DNA from: Candidatus Nanopelagicales bacterium
Lineage (GTDB): Bacteria; Actinomycetota; Actinomycetes; S36-B12; UBA5976
Direction of reading: 5' to 3'
Assembly (NCBI GenBank): GCA_023254955.1
Contig: JALRKC010000016.1
Span: 1 to 12,796, forward strand
DNA length: 12,796 bases
The position numbers were made by a program, and so were the translations under genes. Positions within the stretch are counted from its first letter, which is position 1. Every line of letters starts with the position of its first letter. Positions 1 through 7,636 of the stretch are shown here, in pieces. The notes under the pieces were generated by a model. That model did no database searches. It was given only the letters and a program-made list of their open reading frames with translations, and was not told the DNA's origin.

Positions 1-729
1 AGGTTGCGCCTTAGTAAATTCTAAAATTTCTGCGTCTTTACTTTCAGGCAGGCAAAGTCGGATTCGATTAAATTCCACCATCTTGTCAATGGCGATTTCT
101 TTGAATGGTGGAGCATCAAAGAAATCAATTTTTGCATCAAACCCCATGTCTTTAATAATTTGGTGTGCATCATGAGCAGTCGGGGCGCTTGGTCGATCTA
201 AATTCCAAAAGTGCTTCCAATAGGGATTCATTGAAGTTAACGGGTGATAGAGCGGTAGTTCTAAAACCACCCGACTAGACGCATGAGAGCTAATCGCATT
301 GATGAAAGCTTCAATTTCAGAGACGTTATAGATCACATGGTGAGCTAGGGCAACTTCTGCAACGGGAACTAGATCTTCGATCCCAGGCCAATCCCCAAAA
401 AATGTTTGAACTTCAAGATTATGCAATTTGGCATAATCCTCATAACGCTCAAGCATTACCGCTTGATGATCTACGCCAATAGCTTTTTTAACTTCTGGGA
501 GTAATTCAAAAGTTGCTTTTCCTCCCCCGCAACCTATATCTAAGACACTTTTTTCTTCTTTTAGCCCAACTAATGCTGCTTTGGTGGAAGGAGTAACTTC
601 TAGTTTTTGATTTGGATCGAGTTGAAACAATTCCACTGGGTGAATCCAAGGTGAGGTTGGAGCTTGCTTAAGAATCTCCTCAGGAATCGCCCAGCTGGCT
701 AGAGCGACTTTCCAATCTTCAACCTTCAA
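1..729 (-). CDS. Class I SAM-dependent methyltransferase (3' end cut by window edge)
   Basis: An open frame of 243 codons runs to the left edge without a stop, so the C-terminus is missing. Residues 64-70 read DIGCGGG, the glycine-rich SAM-binding loop of the Rossmann-fold (class I) methyltransferases. D87 in IGVD sits where the acidic residue that binds the SAM ribose is expected, and GDW at 112-114 fits the next adenine-binding motif. The N-terminus (WAIPEEIL, SPWIHPVELF, about residues 10-35) is a lead-in I recall from actinobacterial methyltransferases. The substrate cannot be told from the sequence. I chose the TTG at 729-727 because it is the first plausible start before the conserved WKVALASWAIP segment and overlaps the adk stop by 11 nt. 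A weak AGGA lies 12 nt upstream. An internal GTG near residue 32 would cut conserved sequence. Family is near certain; start and function are not. Confidence 0.85.
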   Translation of the reverse strand, partial: MKVEDWKVALASWAIPEEILKQAPTSPWIHPVELFQLDPNQKLEVTPSTKAALVGLKEEKSVLDIGCGGGKATFELLPEVKKAIGVDHQAVMLERYEDYAKLHNLEVQTFFGDWPGIEDLVPVAEVALAHHVIYNVSEIEAFINAISSHASSRVVLELPLYHPLTSMNPYWKHFWNLDRPSAPTAHDAHQIIKDMGFDAKIDFFDAPPFKEIAIDKMVEFNRIRLCLPESKDAEILEFTKAQP

Positions 730-1282
730 GAGCGGTAAGAATCCTGCGAGTAACGGCGTCGACTTCGCCAAGCCCATCAACTTGAATCACTAAATTTTTA
801 TTTTTATAGTTATCAATTATTGGCGCGGTTTCTGCGAGATAAACTTCCAATCGCTTGGTAATAACTTCTTCGGTGTCATCTGCGCGATTTTGCTCCTTAG
901 CGCGATTTAATAATCGCGAAACTAGGGTATTTATGTCAGCAACTAGCTCAATAACCCGATCAACTTGGTGATTTTGACTCTTAAGAGTTTCATCTAAAAA
1001 TTTGACTTGATCTAATGTCCTCGGGTAGCCATCAAGTAAAAAGCCTTTTGCCGCGTCCGGCCAGGTTAGGCGATCGGCGACAATTCGGTTGGTCACATCA
1101 TCGGGCACATACTCGCCCCGATCCATGTAACTTTTGGCCTCAAGACCAATCGCGGTTTCTTTTTTTAAGTTTTCTCTAAAAATATCTCCAGTAGATATAT
1201 GTGGGATCGAAAACTTTTCTGCGATAAATTTTGCCTGGGTGCCTTTGCCCGCGCCCGGGGGGCCCATTATTAATAATCTCAT
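719..1282 (-). CDS. adk: Adenylate kinase, short-LID form
   Basis: It catalyses ATP + AMP = 2 ADP in the cytoplasm and so sets the energy charge. The P-loop GPPGAGKGTQ is at residues 7-16, the AMP-binding STGDIFRE at 30-37, and the signature FLLDGYPR at 81-88. The LID region (about 126-142, with R133 A D D) is the short type without the zinc-finger-like insertion, which explains a length of 187 residues against about 214 for the E. coli enzyme. The ATG lies 7 nt after the secY stop. The sequence just upstream has no Shine-Dalgarno-like purine run, so translation probably depends on ribosomes finishing secY. Linkage to secY is common in bacteria, and many actinobacteria have map and infA next. 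Here a methyltransferase overlaps its 3' end instead. Confidence 0.98.
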   Translation of the reverse strand: MRLLIMGPPGAGKGTQAKFIAEKFSIPHISTGDIFRENLKKETAIGLEAKSYMDRGEYVPDDVTNRIVADRLTWPDAAKGFLLDGYPRTLDQVKFLDETLKSQNHQVDRVIELVADINTLVSRLLNRAKEQNRADDTEEVITKRLEVYLAETAPIIDNYKNKNLVIQVDGLGEVDAVTRRILTALEG

Positions 1283-1289
1283 TGGTTTA

Positions 1290-2609
1290 TTACTGATTCG
1301 GGTTAGTCTTTAAGAATCCTTCATAGCTGCGCTGTTGTAATTGGCTCTCAATTTGCTTAACGGTGTCTAAGCCGACGCCCACCATAATTAACAAACTGGT
1401 TCCACCAAACAAAAAGCGATTACCAACGCCTAAAAAGGCGAAGGCTATAAATGGTAAAACTGCAACTATCGTTAGATACGTTGATCCAGCTGCCATAAGT
1501 CTGCTTAATACATAACGTAAATATTCAACGGTTGGTCGACCAGCACGAATTCCTGGTATAAAACCGCCGTACTTTTTCATGTTTTCAGCAACTTCTTCAG
1601 GGTTGAAAGTAATTGAAGCATAAAAATAGGCAAAGAAAATAATGAATACTGCGTAGGTAATGATATAGACCGGTTCGGTGCCGTTCGCAAAATTAGCAGC
1701 AATCCACTGGGCTATTGCATTTTGACTTTGGCTTAACTGAACCAACAATGATGGCAAGTAAAGAATTGAAGAGGCGAAAATTACTGGAATGATTCCAGCC
1801 ATGTTTACCTTAAGTGGGATGTAAGTAGAAGATCCACCAAACATCTGGCGGCCAACCATTCGCTTGGCGTACTGCACTGGAATTCTTCGCTGTGCTTGCT
1901 CGACAAAAACCACACCCATGATTATCAAAATTCCGATCACGACAACTGACAAGAAGGTGAAGAGACCGTTAACTGTCAAAATCGCCGCAAATTGACTTGG
2001 GATTGAAGAAATAATTGAAGCAAAAATTAATAGCGACATTCCATTACCAACACCACGTTCAGTGATCAACTCACCCATCCACATGATCAAAGCTGTGGCA
2101 GCTGTCATGGTGATAACCATGGTGAGAATTACCACGATTGATTGGTTAGGTATTAATTGATTTGGACAACCTCTAAGTAATTGACCAGGAGTTCTAGCAA
2201 GAGCCAAGATGCTGGTCGCTTGCAAAACTGCTAAACCAATAGTGGTGTAGCGAGTGTATTGGGTAATTTTTGCTTGGCCTGATTGACCTTCTTTTTTCAA
2301 CATTTCTAGGCGAGGAATTACCACCGTTAATAACTGCATGATGATACTTGCGGTGATGTAAGGCATGATTCCCAAAGCAAAAACACTTAACTGCAAAAGT
2401 GCGCCACCAGAGAAAAGGTTTATCACGCCATAAATTGAGTCACCCTCAACTAGCGCAACACATTCTTGAATTGCTGCGTAATCAACGCCCGGAGTTGGGA
2501 TTTGCGTTCCAAGACGATAGAGAGCTAAAAGTCCAAGTGTGAAAAGTAATTTGCGTCGTAAATCCGGCGTGCGAAAGCCGTCGGTCAACCACGCAAAGTT
2601 AAGTCTCAT
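1290..2609 (-). CDS. secY: Protein translocase channel subunit SecY
   Basis: This is the pore of the Sec translocon in the cytoplasmic membrane, which works with SecE, SecG and SecA or the ribosome. At 439 residues it has the usual length. Ten hydrophobic segments are visible at roughly 20-36, 68-94, 118-138, 157-177, 187-205, 213-236, 267-290, 312-332, 375-395 and 400-415. The SecY signatures GGALLQLSVFALGIMPYIT (68-86) and ELITERGVGNGMSLLIF (180-196) are present. The cytoplasmic loop between segments 8 and 9 carries YGGFIPGIRAG (347-357), with the invariant Arg (R355) needed for SecA-driven translocation; many homologues have PGIRPG here. The RTPDLRRKLLFTLG N-terminus resembles actinobacterial SecY. 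Cys50 and Cys148 are both predicted to lie on the outer face. The ATG follows rplO by 5 nt, with only a weak AAAGAAG as ribosome-binding site. It is the last spc-operon gene. Confidence 0.99.
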   Translation of the reverse strand: MRLNFAWLTDGFRTPDLRRKLLFTLGLLALYRLGTQIPTPGVDYAAIQECVALVEGDSIYGVINLFSGGALLQLSVFALGIMPYITASIIMQLLTVVIPRLEMLKKEGQSGQAKITQYTRYTTIGLAVLQATSILALARTPGQLLRGCPNQLIPNQSIVVILTMVITMTAATALIMWMGELITERGVGNGMSLLIFASIISSIPSQFAAILTVNGLFTFLSVVVIGILIIMGVVFVEQAQRRIPVQYAKRMVGRQMFGGSSTYIPLKVNMAGIIPVIFASSILYLPSLLVQLSQSQNAIAQWIAANFANGTEPVYIITYAVFIIFFAYFYASITFNPEEVAENMKKYGGFIPGIRAGRPTVEYLRYVLSRLMAAGSTYLTIVAVLPFIAFAFLGVGNRFLFGGTSLLIMVGVGLDTVKQIESQLQQRSYEGFLKTNPNQ

Positions 2610-2614
2610 CTTCT

Positions 2615-3055
2615 TTAGAAGACCTTAACTGAACCGCCAGCTGCAGTGATCTTGCTGGTAGCTGACTCCGAGAACTTATGAGCAGTAACATCAACTTTGA
2701 CGCTGATTTCACCAAAACCCAAGACCTTAACTGGTTGGCCTTTTCTAACTAAGCCGGCCTTGATCAAATCTTGAATCGCAATTGCTCCGCCACTAGGGAA
2801 CAGCCTTTGAATATCAGCAACGTTGACCGCTTGAAATTCGATTTTGTTTGGATTCTTGAAGCCCTTCAATTTTGGAAGACGCATGTGTAATGGCATCTGA
2901 CCACCTTCAAAAGAAGCTGGGATATTTCTACGAGCGCCAGAGCCTTTGGTTCCACGTCCAGCAGTTTTTCCCTTGCTTGCTTCACCGCGACCTTTACGGG
3001 TTTTTGCGGTTTTGCTCCCCGGAGCAGGTCGTAAATGATGTGCTTTTACTGGCAT
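2615..3055 (-). CDS. rplO: 50S ribosomal protein L15
   Basis: L15 is a late-assembling large-subunit protein that binds 23S rRNA. The 146-residue product has the family layout: a basic, Gly-rich N-terminal tail that threads into rRNA ([19 protein letters not shown] at 6-24, then [11 protein letters not shown] at 33-43) and a globular C-terminal half with [16 protein letters not shown] (residues 101-116). Length is normal for the family. The ATG is 4 nt after the rpmD stop, with GAGG about 9 nt upstream inside the end of rpmD. The order rpmD-rplO-secY is the standard end of the spc operon. Confidence 0.98.
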   Translation of the reverse strand: MPVKAHHLRPAPGSKTAKTRKGRGEASKGKTAGRGTKGSGARRNIPASFEGGQMPLHMRLPKLKGFKNPNKIEFQAVNVADIQRLFPSGGAIAIQDLIKAGLVRKGQPVKVLGFGEISVKVDVTAHKFSESATSKITAAGGSVKVF

Positions 3056-3059
3056 TTAC

Positions 3060-3239
3060 CTAAACCTCTTCAATCTTTACTAAATGCATGACTTGGTTTA
3101 CCATTCCACGAAATTCTGGACTGTCTGGCTTCACTACGCTGTCACCAATTTTTTTTAATCCTAGTGAGCGTAAATTCTGACGCTGACGTTCTGAACCGCC
3201 AATTTCAGATTTGACCTGAGTTACTTTCAAATTAGCCAT
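3060..3239 (-). CDS. rpmD: 50S ribosomal protein L30 (small gene)
   Basis: This 59-residue protein begins [20 protein letters not shown] and contains [17 protein letters not shown] (residues 24-40), the L30 signature region, and ends with [13 protein letters not shown]30 is a small single-domain protein on the solvent side of the large subunit. Length is normal (58-60 residues). The ATG overlaps the rpsE stop by one base (TAATG), and the stop (TAG) is 4 nt before rplO. Its place between rpsE and rplO is the canonical one. The gene falls just under 60 residues and would be lost with a common length cut-off. Confidence 0.97.
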   Translation of the reverse strand: MANLKVTQVKSEIGGSERQRQNLRSLGLKKIGDSVVKPDSPEFRGMVNQVMHLVKIEEV

Positions 3240-3850
3240 TATTGAGCACCTGCAGCTTTCTTATCAGCCGCATCAGCAAGCAAAAGTGCTTTTGGCGCTA
3301 CTTCTTCTAACGGCAATCCACGACGAGCAGCTACCGCTTCGGGGCGCTCTAGCATCTTCAATGCCGCAATTGTGGCGTGAACGATGTTTAGTGAATTTTG
3401 CGATCCTAAGCTCTTAGTTAACACATCATGAATTCCCGCAGCTTCAAGAACTGCACGAACTGCACCACCGGCAATTACCCCGGTACCGGCAGAAGCAGGG
3501 CGTAAAAGCACCACACCAGCAGCATCTTCACCAGTAACTGGGTGAGGAATGGTTCCGCCAATTCTCGGTACTTTGAAGAACTTTCGCTTAGCTTCTTCAA
3601 CGGCTTTACTTATTGCTTGCGGTACTTCTTTTGCTTTGCCGTAGCCAACTCCAACTTGACCATTGCCATCTCCAACAACTACTAAAGCAGTGAAAGAAAA
3701 TCTACGTCCACCCTTAACAACTTTTGCTACACGGTTAACCGTAACAACTCTTTCAATAAAGTTGGATTTTTCTCTTGGTTCTCTTCCTTCGCGAGAATCT
3801 CTGCGATCGCGCTTTCCTGAGCGCTCTTCGGATTCAACTCTTTGTGCCAT
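3239..3850 (-). CDS. rpsE: 30S ribosomal protein S5
   Basis: S5 takes part in decoding accuracy and mRNA unwinding on the small subunit. The double-stranded-RNA-binding-like N-domain spans about residues 31-95, with [10 protein letters not shown] (44-53), the loop where spectinomycin-resistance changes map in other bacteria. The C-domain includes [19 protein letters not shown] (122-140). At 203 residues it is longer than E. coli S5 (about 167). The extra length is a charged, Arg/Glu/Asp-rich N-terminal tail (residues 3-29) and an Ala-rich C-terminal tail (after about 180), as often seen in actinobacteria. Start and stop codons overlap neighbours by one base on both sides (TAATG with rplR and with rpmD), indicating translational coupling. 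Confidence 0.98.
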   Translation of the reverse strand: MAQRVESEERSGKRDRRDSREGREPREKSNFIERVVTVNRVAKVVKGGRRFSFTALVVVGDGNGQVGVGYGKAKEVPQAISKAVEEAKRKFFKVPRIGGTIPHPVTGEDAAGVVLLRPASAGTGVIAGGAVRAVLEAAGIHDVLTKSLGSQNSLNIVHATIAALKMLERPEAVAARRGLPLEEVAPKALLLADAADKKAAGAQ

Positions 3851-4227
3851 TAGAAATTCAACCCTCCTTCACGTGCACCATCGGCTAATGCCGCAACACG
3901 TCCGTGGTACTTACGTCCGGCGCGATCAAAAATCACTTGATTAATCCCCTTTGCTTTAGCTCTCTCGGCTAAACGCTTTCCGGCATCTTTAGCTTGAGAA
4001 GTCTTATCTCCGGTGGCAGCCTCTTTTTCCATGGTAGAGGCATAGGCCAAAGTGATTCCGGCGTTGTCGTCAACTAGTTGCGCAGTTAGGTTTCGCAAAC
4101 TGCGTGAAATAACCAAGCGTGGACGCTCGGCAGAGCCAAAAATGTTTTTTCTAACTCTGATATGACGACGTCGACGCATCGCTTCTTTTTTGCTTAAATG
4201 CTTTGCTGGTTTTGTGAAATTACCCAC
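3850..4227 (-). CDS. rplR: 50S ribosomal protein L18
   Basis: L18 binds 5S rRNA together with L5 and fixes it in the central protuberance. The 125-residue product carries [20 protein letters not shown] (residues 35-54) and ends with the typical [20 protein letters not shown] (99-118). The basic N-terminal tail includes [14 protein letters not shown] (18-31). It starts with GTG, the only non-ATG start among the ribosomal genes here; no ATG is available before the basic tail. The GTG lies 2 nt after the rplF stop, and a GGAAAGG sits rather far upstream inside rplF, so coupling to rplF is likely. Confidence 0.97.
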   Translation of the reverse strand: MGNFTKPAKHLSKKEAMRRRRHIRVRKNIFGSAERPRLVISRSLRNLTAQLVDDNAGITLAYASTMEKEAATGDKTSQAKDAGKRLAERAKAKGINQVIFDRAGRKYHGRVAALADGAREGGLNF

Positions 4228-4229
4228 GA

Positions 4230-4769
4230 TTATTTACCAGCCTTTCCAGCTTTGCGAATAACTCTTTCGCCTTCAATACGGACACCTTTACCTTTGTAAG
4301 GATCTTGTTTACGAATCTTGGTCACATTTGAGGTGACTTCGCCAACCAATTGTTTATCGATTCCTTCTACATGGAATTTTGTTGGACTCTCAACCTTAAA
4401 AGTGATTCCCTCTGGTGCCTTGTAAAGCACTGGGTGGCTGTAGCCCAAAGAAAACTCAAGATCTCTACCCTTTAAAGCGACACGATAACCCGTACCAGAG
4501 ATAGTCAAAGTCTTTGAAAAACCTTCACTTACCCCGATCACCATATTATTAACTAGTGATCTAGATAGGCCATGTAATGCTTTGCTATCGCGCTCGTCAT
4601 CTGGGCGTTGCAAAGCGAATGAACCATCTTCTTGCTTTGAGATAGTGATCTTTTCTGGCAGATTAATAGAAAGTTGACCCTTTGGTCCTTTCACGCTCAC
4701 TTGTGAGCCAGCGATATTAATTTCAACTCCGCTAGGAACGGTTATTGGTTTTTTACCGACACGTGACAT
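4230..4769 (-). CDS. rplF: 50S ribosomal protein L6
   Basis: L6 lies near the factor-binding centre next to the sarcin-ricin loop. The 179-residue length is standard. [17 protein letters not shown] opens the protein, VKGPKGQLS (28-36) is the first-domain signature, and the C-terminal signature is [13 protein letters not shown] (156-168), followed by a basic tail. The gene starts with ATG 10 nt after the rpsH stop, preceded by the Shine-Dalgarno-like AGGTGAG at 5 nt spacing. Confidence 0.98.
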   Translation of the reverse strand: MSRVGKKPITVPSGVEINIAGSQVSVKGPKGQLSINLPEKITISKQEDGSFALQRPDDERDSKALHGLSRSLVNNMVIGVSEGFSKTLTISGTGYRVALKGRDLEFSLGYSHPVLYKAPEGITFKVESPTKFHVEGIDKQLVGEVTSNVTKIRKQDPYKGKGVRIEGERVIRKAGKAGK

Positions 4770-4779
4770 CTTTACTCAC

Positions 4780-5178
4780 CTACCAAACGTAGGCGAGAAC
4801 TTCTCCGCCTACACCCTTTTTAGAAGCCTGCTTGTCAGTAAGCAAACCTGATGAAGTTGAAATTATGGCAATGCCTAATCCACCCAGAACCTTAGGAAGA
4901 TTTTCGCTTTTCGCATAAACACGTAGACCTGGCTTAGAAACTCTTCTTAAACCGGCAATAGCACGTTCACGATTTGGGCCGTACTTTAGATCTAAAACTA
5001 AACTTTTGCCCACTTTTGCTGGTTCTTCTTTGTAACCAGAGATAAAGCCTTCGCTTTGTAAAATTTCTGCAATGCTTGCCTTCATTTTTGAATAAGGCAT
5101 GCTTACAGTCTCATGATGCGCAGTATTGGCATTACGAAGTCTTGCCAACATATCCGCTATCGGATCTGTCATTGTCAT
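4780..5178 (-). CDS. rpsH: 30S ribosomal protein S8
   Basis: S8 is a primary binder of the central domain of 16S rRNA. The 132 residues contain [14 protein letters not shown] (5-18) and the C-terminal signature [20 protein letters not shown] (108-127). Two in-frame ATGs (5178 and 5172) give [11 protein letters not shown] keep the first because it is common in the family and GAGAAAGG lies about 10 nt before it. In E. coli, S8 represses the spc operon by binding mRNA around the start of rplE. No equally clear site is visible here, but the 58-nt spacer just upstream of this gene can fold (see 5179-5236). Confidence 0.98.
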   Translation of the reverse strand: MTMTDPIADMLARLRNANTAHHETVSMPYSKMKASIAEILQSEGFISGYKEEPAKVGKSLVLDLKYGPNRERAIAGLRRVSKPGLRVYAKSENLPKVLGGLGIAIISTSSGLLTDKQASKKGVGGEVLAYVW

Positions 5179-5236
5179 GGCCGCTGGGCCTTTCTCGCAA
5201 TGGTTTCCAAATTTCTTGGACCTTTTGCGCTAGTTA
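5179..5236 (-). promoter_or_regulatory. Structured 58-nt spacer before rpsH (possible translational control element)
   Basis: This is by far the longest gap inside the S10-spc block. Read on the minus strand it can form a 7-bp stem with a two-A bulge (GGUCCAAGAAAUUUGGAAACC, positions 5222-5202) and a short GGCC-cagc-GGCC hairpin (5190-5179) that touches the rpsH start codon and lies right behind its GAGAAAGG ribosome-binding site. No T-run follows either stem, so they do not look like an intrinsic terminator. A role in setting the level of S8 is inference. Confidence 0.35.
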
Positions 5237-5422
5237 TTACCAACTTGATTTGGTGATACCGGGTAGCTCACCTTTATGTGCCATATTGCGAAAGCAAATC
5301 CGGCACAAATTAAATTTGCGATACACCGCACGCGAACGTCCGCATGAACCGCAGCGGGTATAAGCGCGTGATGAAAACTTGGGAGTGCGTTGTTGTCTGA
5401 TTTTTTGTGATGTCTTGGCCAT
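5237..5422 (-). CDS. rpsZ: 30S ribosomal protein S14, zinc-ribbon (type Z)
   Basis: S14 sits in the head of the small subunit. This is the 61-residue form with an intact zinc ribbon: C24-x2-C27 and C40-x2-C43, in YTRCGSCGR and LCRICFR, followed by the invariant [15 protein letters not shown] end. Zinc-type S14 in the spc operon is usual for actinobacteria and many Gram-positives; the zinc-free, roughly 100-residue form, if the genome has one, would be elsewhere and often zinc-regulated. A strong AAGGAGG lies about 11 nt before the ATG, inside the end of rplE. Confidence 0.98.
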   Translation of the reverse strand: MAKTSQKIRQQRTPKFSSRAYTRCGSCGRSRAVYRKFNLCRICFRNMAHKGELPGITKSSW

Positions 5423-5427
5423 TTGGC

Positions 5428-5991
5428 TTATGCCTCCTTGAACGGAAAGCCGAAAGCACTTAATAGTGCTTTGCCTTCTGCGTTATTTTTGGCGGTAGTG
5501 ACGATGGTGATGTCCATGCCGCGAGGGCGATCGATGGAATCTTGAGGAACTTCAAGAAACACTGATTGCTCAGTTAATCCGAAGGTGTAGTTTCCGTGAC
5601 CATCAAATTGCTTTGGTGATAATCCACGAAAATCTCTGATACGAGGAATCGCGACCGAAAGTAAGCGGTCAAAAAATTCCCACATTCTGTCGCCACGCAA
5701 AGTAACGTGGGCGCCAATTGGCTGACCTTCGCGAAGCTTAAAGTTTGCAATTGATTTAGTTGCCTTATTTACTGATGGTTTTTGGCCAGCAATCAAAGTG
5801 AGGTCTCTAATTGCACCTTCAAGCAGTTTTGAATCTTTTGCGGCTTCTCCAACACCCATATTGATGACAATTTTTGTGAAGCGTGGCACCTGGTTCACAT
5901 TCGCTAGATTTAATTCCTTTACTAAATGTGGAACAACTTCTGTTTGATATTTAGCTTTTAATCTAGGTGCGGTAGCAGTTGCGGTACTCAT
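5428..5991 (-). CDS. rplE: 50S ribosomal protein L5
   Basis: L5 binds 5S rRNA with L18 and contacts P-site tRNA from the central protuberance. The 187-residue length is normal for actinobacteria. Signatures are [19 protein letters not shown] (35-53), the loop region [20 protein letters not shown] (68-87), and the C-terminal [20 protein letters not shown] short Ala/Thr-rich lead (TATATAP, residues 3-9) precedes the conserved fold. The ATG directly abuts the rplX stop (TAAATG), and GGAGG 8 nt upstream is embedded in the last codons of rplX. Confidence 0.98.
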   Translation of the reverse strand: MSTATATAPRLKAKYQTEVVPHLVKELNLANVNQVPRFTKIVINMGVGEAAKDSKLLEGAIRDLTLIAGQKPSVNKATKSIANFKLREGQPIGAHVTLRGDRMWEFFDRLLSVAIPRIRDFRGLSPKQFDGHGNYTFGLTEQSVFLEVPQDSIDRPRGMDITIVTTAKNNAEGKALLSAFGFPFKEA

Positions 5992-6354
5992 TTACAATTC
6001 CTCCCCGGTGCGACGAGAAATTCTTACTGAACGAGTTGCTGGGTAAGTGGTTCCATCGCTACGACGCTTGTCAACTTTTGATCTCTTATAGCCCACACGA
6101 GTTGCTCGATTGTCTTGCTCAACTACTGGCATCACATTGCTGGAGTCAATTGGAGCTTCTACGGTTAAAATTCCGCCAGCTTTTGCTCCACGCTCAGCTT
6201 GAGTAACTTTCGTGTGCTTCTTAACGCGATTGACGCCTTCGACAACAACCTTGCGTTTAACTGGGTCTACTTTAAGAACTTTTCCAGTTACACCCTTGTC
6301 TTTGCCAGAAATAACCTGTACTAGGTCACCTTTTTTAATGTGTAGTGACGCCAT
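5992..6354 (-). CDS. rplX: 50S ribosomal protein L24
   Basis: L24 initiates large-subunit assembly by binding the 5' region of 23S rRNA and later lies near the tunnel exit. The KOW motif is clear near the N-terminus: KKGDLVQVISGKDKGVTGKV (residues 7-26). VEGVNRVKKHTK (38-49) follows, and the C-terminal part includes RVGYKRSKVDKRRSDGTTYP. The 120-residue length is slightly above the E. coli protein (104), as in other actinobacteria. It overlaps rplN by one base (TAATG), with GGAGG 7 nt before the ATG. Confidence 0.98.
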   Translation of the reverse strand: MASLHIKKGDLVQVISGKDKGVTGKVLKVDPVKRKVVVEGVNRVKKHTKVTQAERGAKAGGILTVEAPIDSSNVMPVVEQDNRATRVGYKRSKVDKRRSDGTTYPATRSVRISRRTGEEL

Positions 6355-6722
6355 TACAAAACCTCCGGTGCTAAAGAAATAATTTTCATAAATTTCTTAT
6401 CACGCAATTCGCGACCCACCGGGCCGAAAATACGAGTTCCTCTTGGCTCGCCATCAGCCTTCAAAATCACTGCCGCGTTTTCATCAAAGCGGATGTAAGA
6501 ACCATCAGGGCGTCTTAAGTGTTTGGTGGTGCGCACTACTACTGCCTTAACCACTTCACCTTTTTTAACGCCGCCACCAGGAATGGCATCCTTGACGCTA
6601 GCCACAATCACATCGCCGATTCCGGCATATCTTCTTTGCGATCCACCTAACACACGGATGCAAAGCAATTCTTTGGCTCCGCTGTTATCAGCTACCCGCA
6701 AACGGGACTCTTGTTGAATCAT
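6354..6722 (-). CDS. rplN: 50S ribosomal protein L14
   Basis: L14 forms an inter-subunit bridge and is highly conserved. I start it at the ATG at 6722 (122 residues, [18 protein letters not shown]), which is the family-standard N-terminus; a longer reading from 6761 would overlap rpsQ by 37 nt and add 13 residues unlike L14. GAAGG lies 10 nt before the chosen ATG. The signature [19 protein letters not shown] (residues 48-66) and the end [20 protein letters not shown] are intact. It is the first gene of the classical spc operon, yet it follows rpsQ by just 2 nt, so no separate promoter or terminator fits between the operons. Confidence 0.98.
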   Translation of the reverse strand: MIQQESRLRVADNSGAKELLCIRVLGGSQRRYAGIGDVIVASVKDAIPGGGVKKGEVVKAVVVRTTKHLRRPDGSYIRFDENAAVILKADGEPRGTRIFGPVGRELRDKKFMKIISLAPEVL

Positions 6723-6724
6723 TC

Positions 6725-6988
6725 TTACTTCGCCTTCTCGATGATGTTGACTAAGCGCCAACGCTTAGTGGCAGAAAGGGGACGAGTCTCAGCGATTTCC
6801 ACCCGATCGCCGATACCGGCTTCGTTGTTTTCATCATGAGCTTTTAGTTTGGAACGGCTAGAAACAACTTTTCCATACAAAGAGTGTTTGGTTCGGTCTT
6901 CAATTTGCACCACTATGGTCTTATCCATTTTGTTGCTGACCACAACCCCTTCACGTATTTTTCGATAGTTCCGAGTTAATTCACTCAT
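6725..6988 (-). CDS. rpsQ: 30S ribosomal protein S17
   Basis: S17 is an early-assembly small-subunit protein with an OB fold. The 87 residues contain [20 protein letters not shown] (14-33), the Lys-rich KLKAHDENN, and the signature [20 protein letters not shown] (60-79). The ATG overlaps the rpmC stop as ATGA (4 nt), so the ribosome can restart in place. It is the last gene of the S10 operon. Confidence 0.98.
   Translation of the reverse strand: MSELTRNYRKIREGVVVSNKMDKTIVVQIEDRTKHSLYGKVVSSRSKLKAHDENNEAGIGDRVEIAETRPLSATKRWRLVNIIEKAK
6733..6737 (-). promoter_or_regulatory. Ribosome-binding site deciding the rplN start
   Basis: GAAGG inside the last codons of rpsQ is 10 nt from the ATG at 6722 and agrees with the family N-terminus MIQQESRL. 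Confidence 0.65.
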
Positions 6989-7212
6989 GCCACACCTTCT
7001 TCAACTGGAGTAATTCCAAGTTCTCTCTCGCGCAAGACCGTATAAATGCGAGCAATCTCACCGCGAACTGCTTTTAAGCGGCCATGAGATTCAAGTTGTC
7101 CGGTTGCTGCCTGAAAGCGCAAGTTGAATAACTCTTCTTTTGCTTCGCTCAACTTGGTATTCAATTCTTCGCTTGAATAGCCTCTGAACTCTGATGCTTT
7201 CTTAGTTGCCAT
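6985..7212 (-). CDS. rpmC: 50S ribosomal protein L29
   Basis: L29 is a small helical-hairpin protein next to the polypeptide exit tunnel, where chaperones and SRP dock. The 75 residues include [20 protein letters not shown] (20-39) and the signature [15 protein letters not shown] (50-64), with an acidic C-terminal tail. The ATG is 4 nt after the rplP stop; GGAGGG 8 nt upstream is a strong ribosome-binding site inside the rplP terminus. Confidence 0.98.
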   Translation of the reverse strand: MATKKASEFRGYSSEELNTKLSEAKEELFNLRFQAATGQLESHGRLKAVRGEIARIYTVLRERELGITPVEEGVA

Positions 7213-7216
7213 CTTT

Positions 7217-7636
7217 TTAACCCTCCGTTATTTCGCGACGGACGATGCGACACTTCATTGGCAATTTGTGCATGGCACGCGTCAAAGCGGTCATCGCAGT
7301 TTTTTCGTCAGGAAAGGTAATTTCAAACATCACGCGCCCTGGCTTAACGTTTGCTACCCAAAATTCTGGTGAACCCTTACCGGAACCCATACGAGTTTCA
7401 GCTGGCTTCTTGGTTAGTGGGCGATCCGGATAAATATTGATCCAAACTTTTCCACCGCGCTTTAAGTGACGAGTCATGGCAATACGTGCCGCTTCAATTT
7501 GACGGTTAGTTACATAAGCTGCAGTAACTGCTTGCAATCCATAGTCACCATAAGTCACACGGGTTCCGCCTTTGGCTTTACCGCTACGAGAAGGGTGATG
7601 TTGTTTACGATGAGCAACTCTTTTTGGAATTAACAT
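7217..7636 (-). CDS. rplP: 50S ribosomal protein L16
   Basis: L16 helps position tRNA in the A site and completes the peptidyl-transferase region. The 139 residues carry [15 protein letters not shown] (1-15), [20 protein letters not shown] (39-58) and [14 protein letters not shown] (82-95); the Arg at 82 matches the residue that is hydroxylated in the E. coli protein, though whether that happens here is unknown. The length is typical. The ATG abuts the rpsC stop (TAAATG), with GAGGTGAG about 8 nt upstream. Confidence 0.98.
   Translation of the reverse strand: MLIPKRVAHRKQHHPSRSGKAKGGTRVTYGDYGLQAVTAAYVTNRQIEAARIAMTRHLKRGGKVWINIYPDRPLTKKPAETRMGSGKGSPEFWVANVKPGRVMFEITFPDEKTAMTALTRAMHKLPMKCRIVRREITEG

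Noticed and set aside
1347..1362. Search for an intrinsic terminator after secY or adk
   Set aside because: No stem with a T-run is visible around the secY-adk or adk-methyltransferase junctions; genes overlap or lie 7 nt apart, so transcription appears to continue.
6354..6761. Longer L14 reading (135 residues)
   Set aside because: The extra 13 residues overlap rpsQ and do not match the L14 N-terminus; the ATG at 6722 has a suitable ribosome-binding site.
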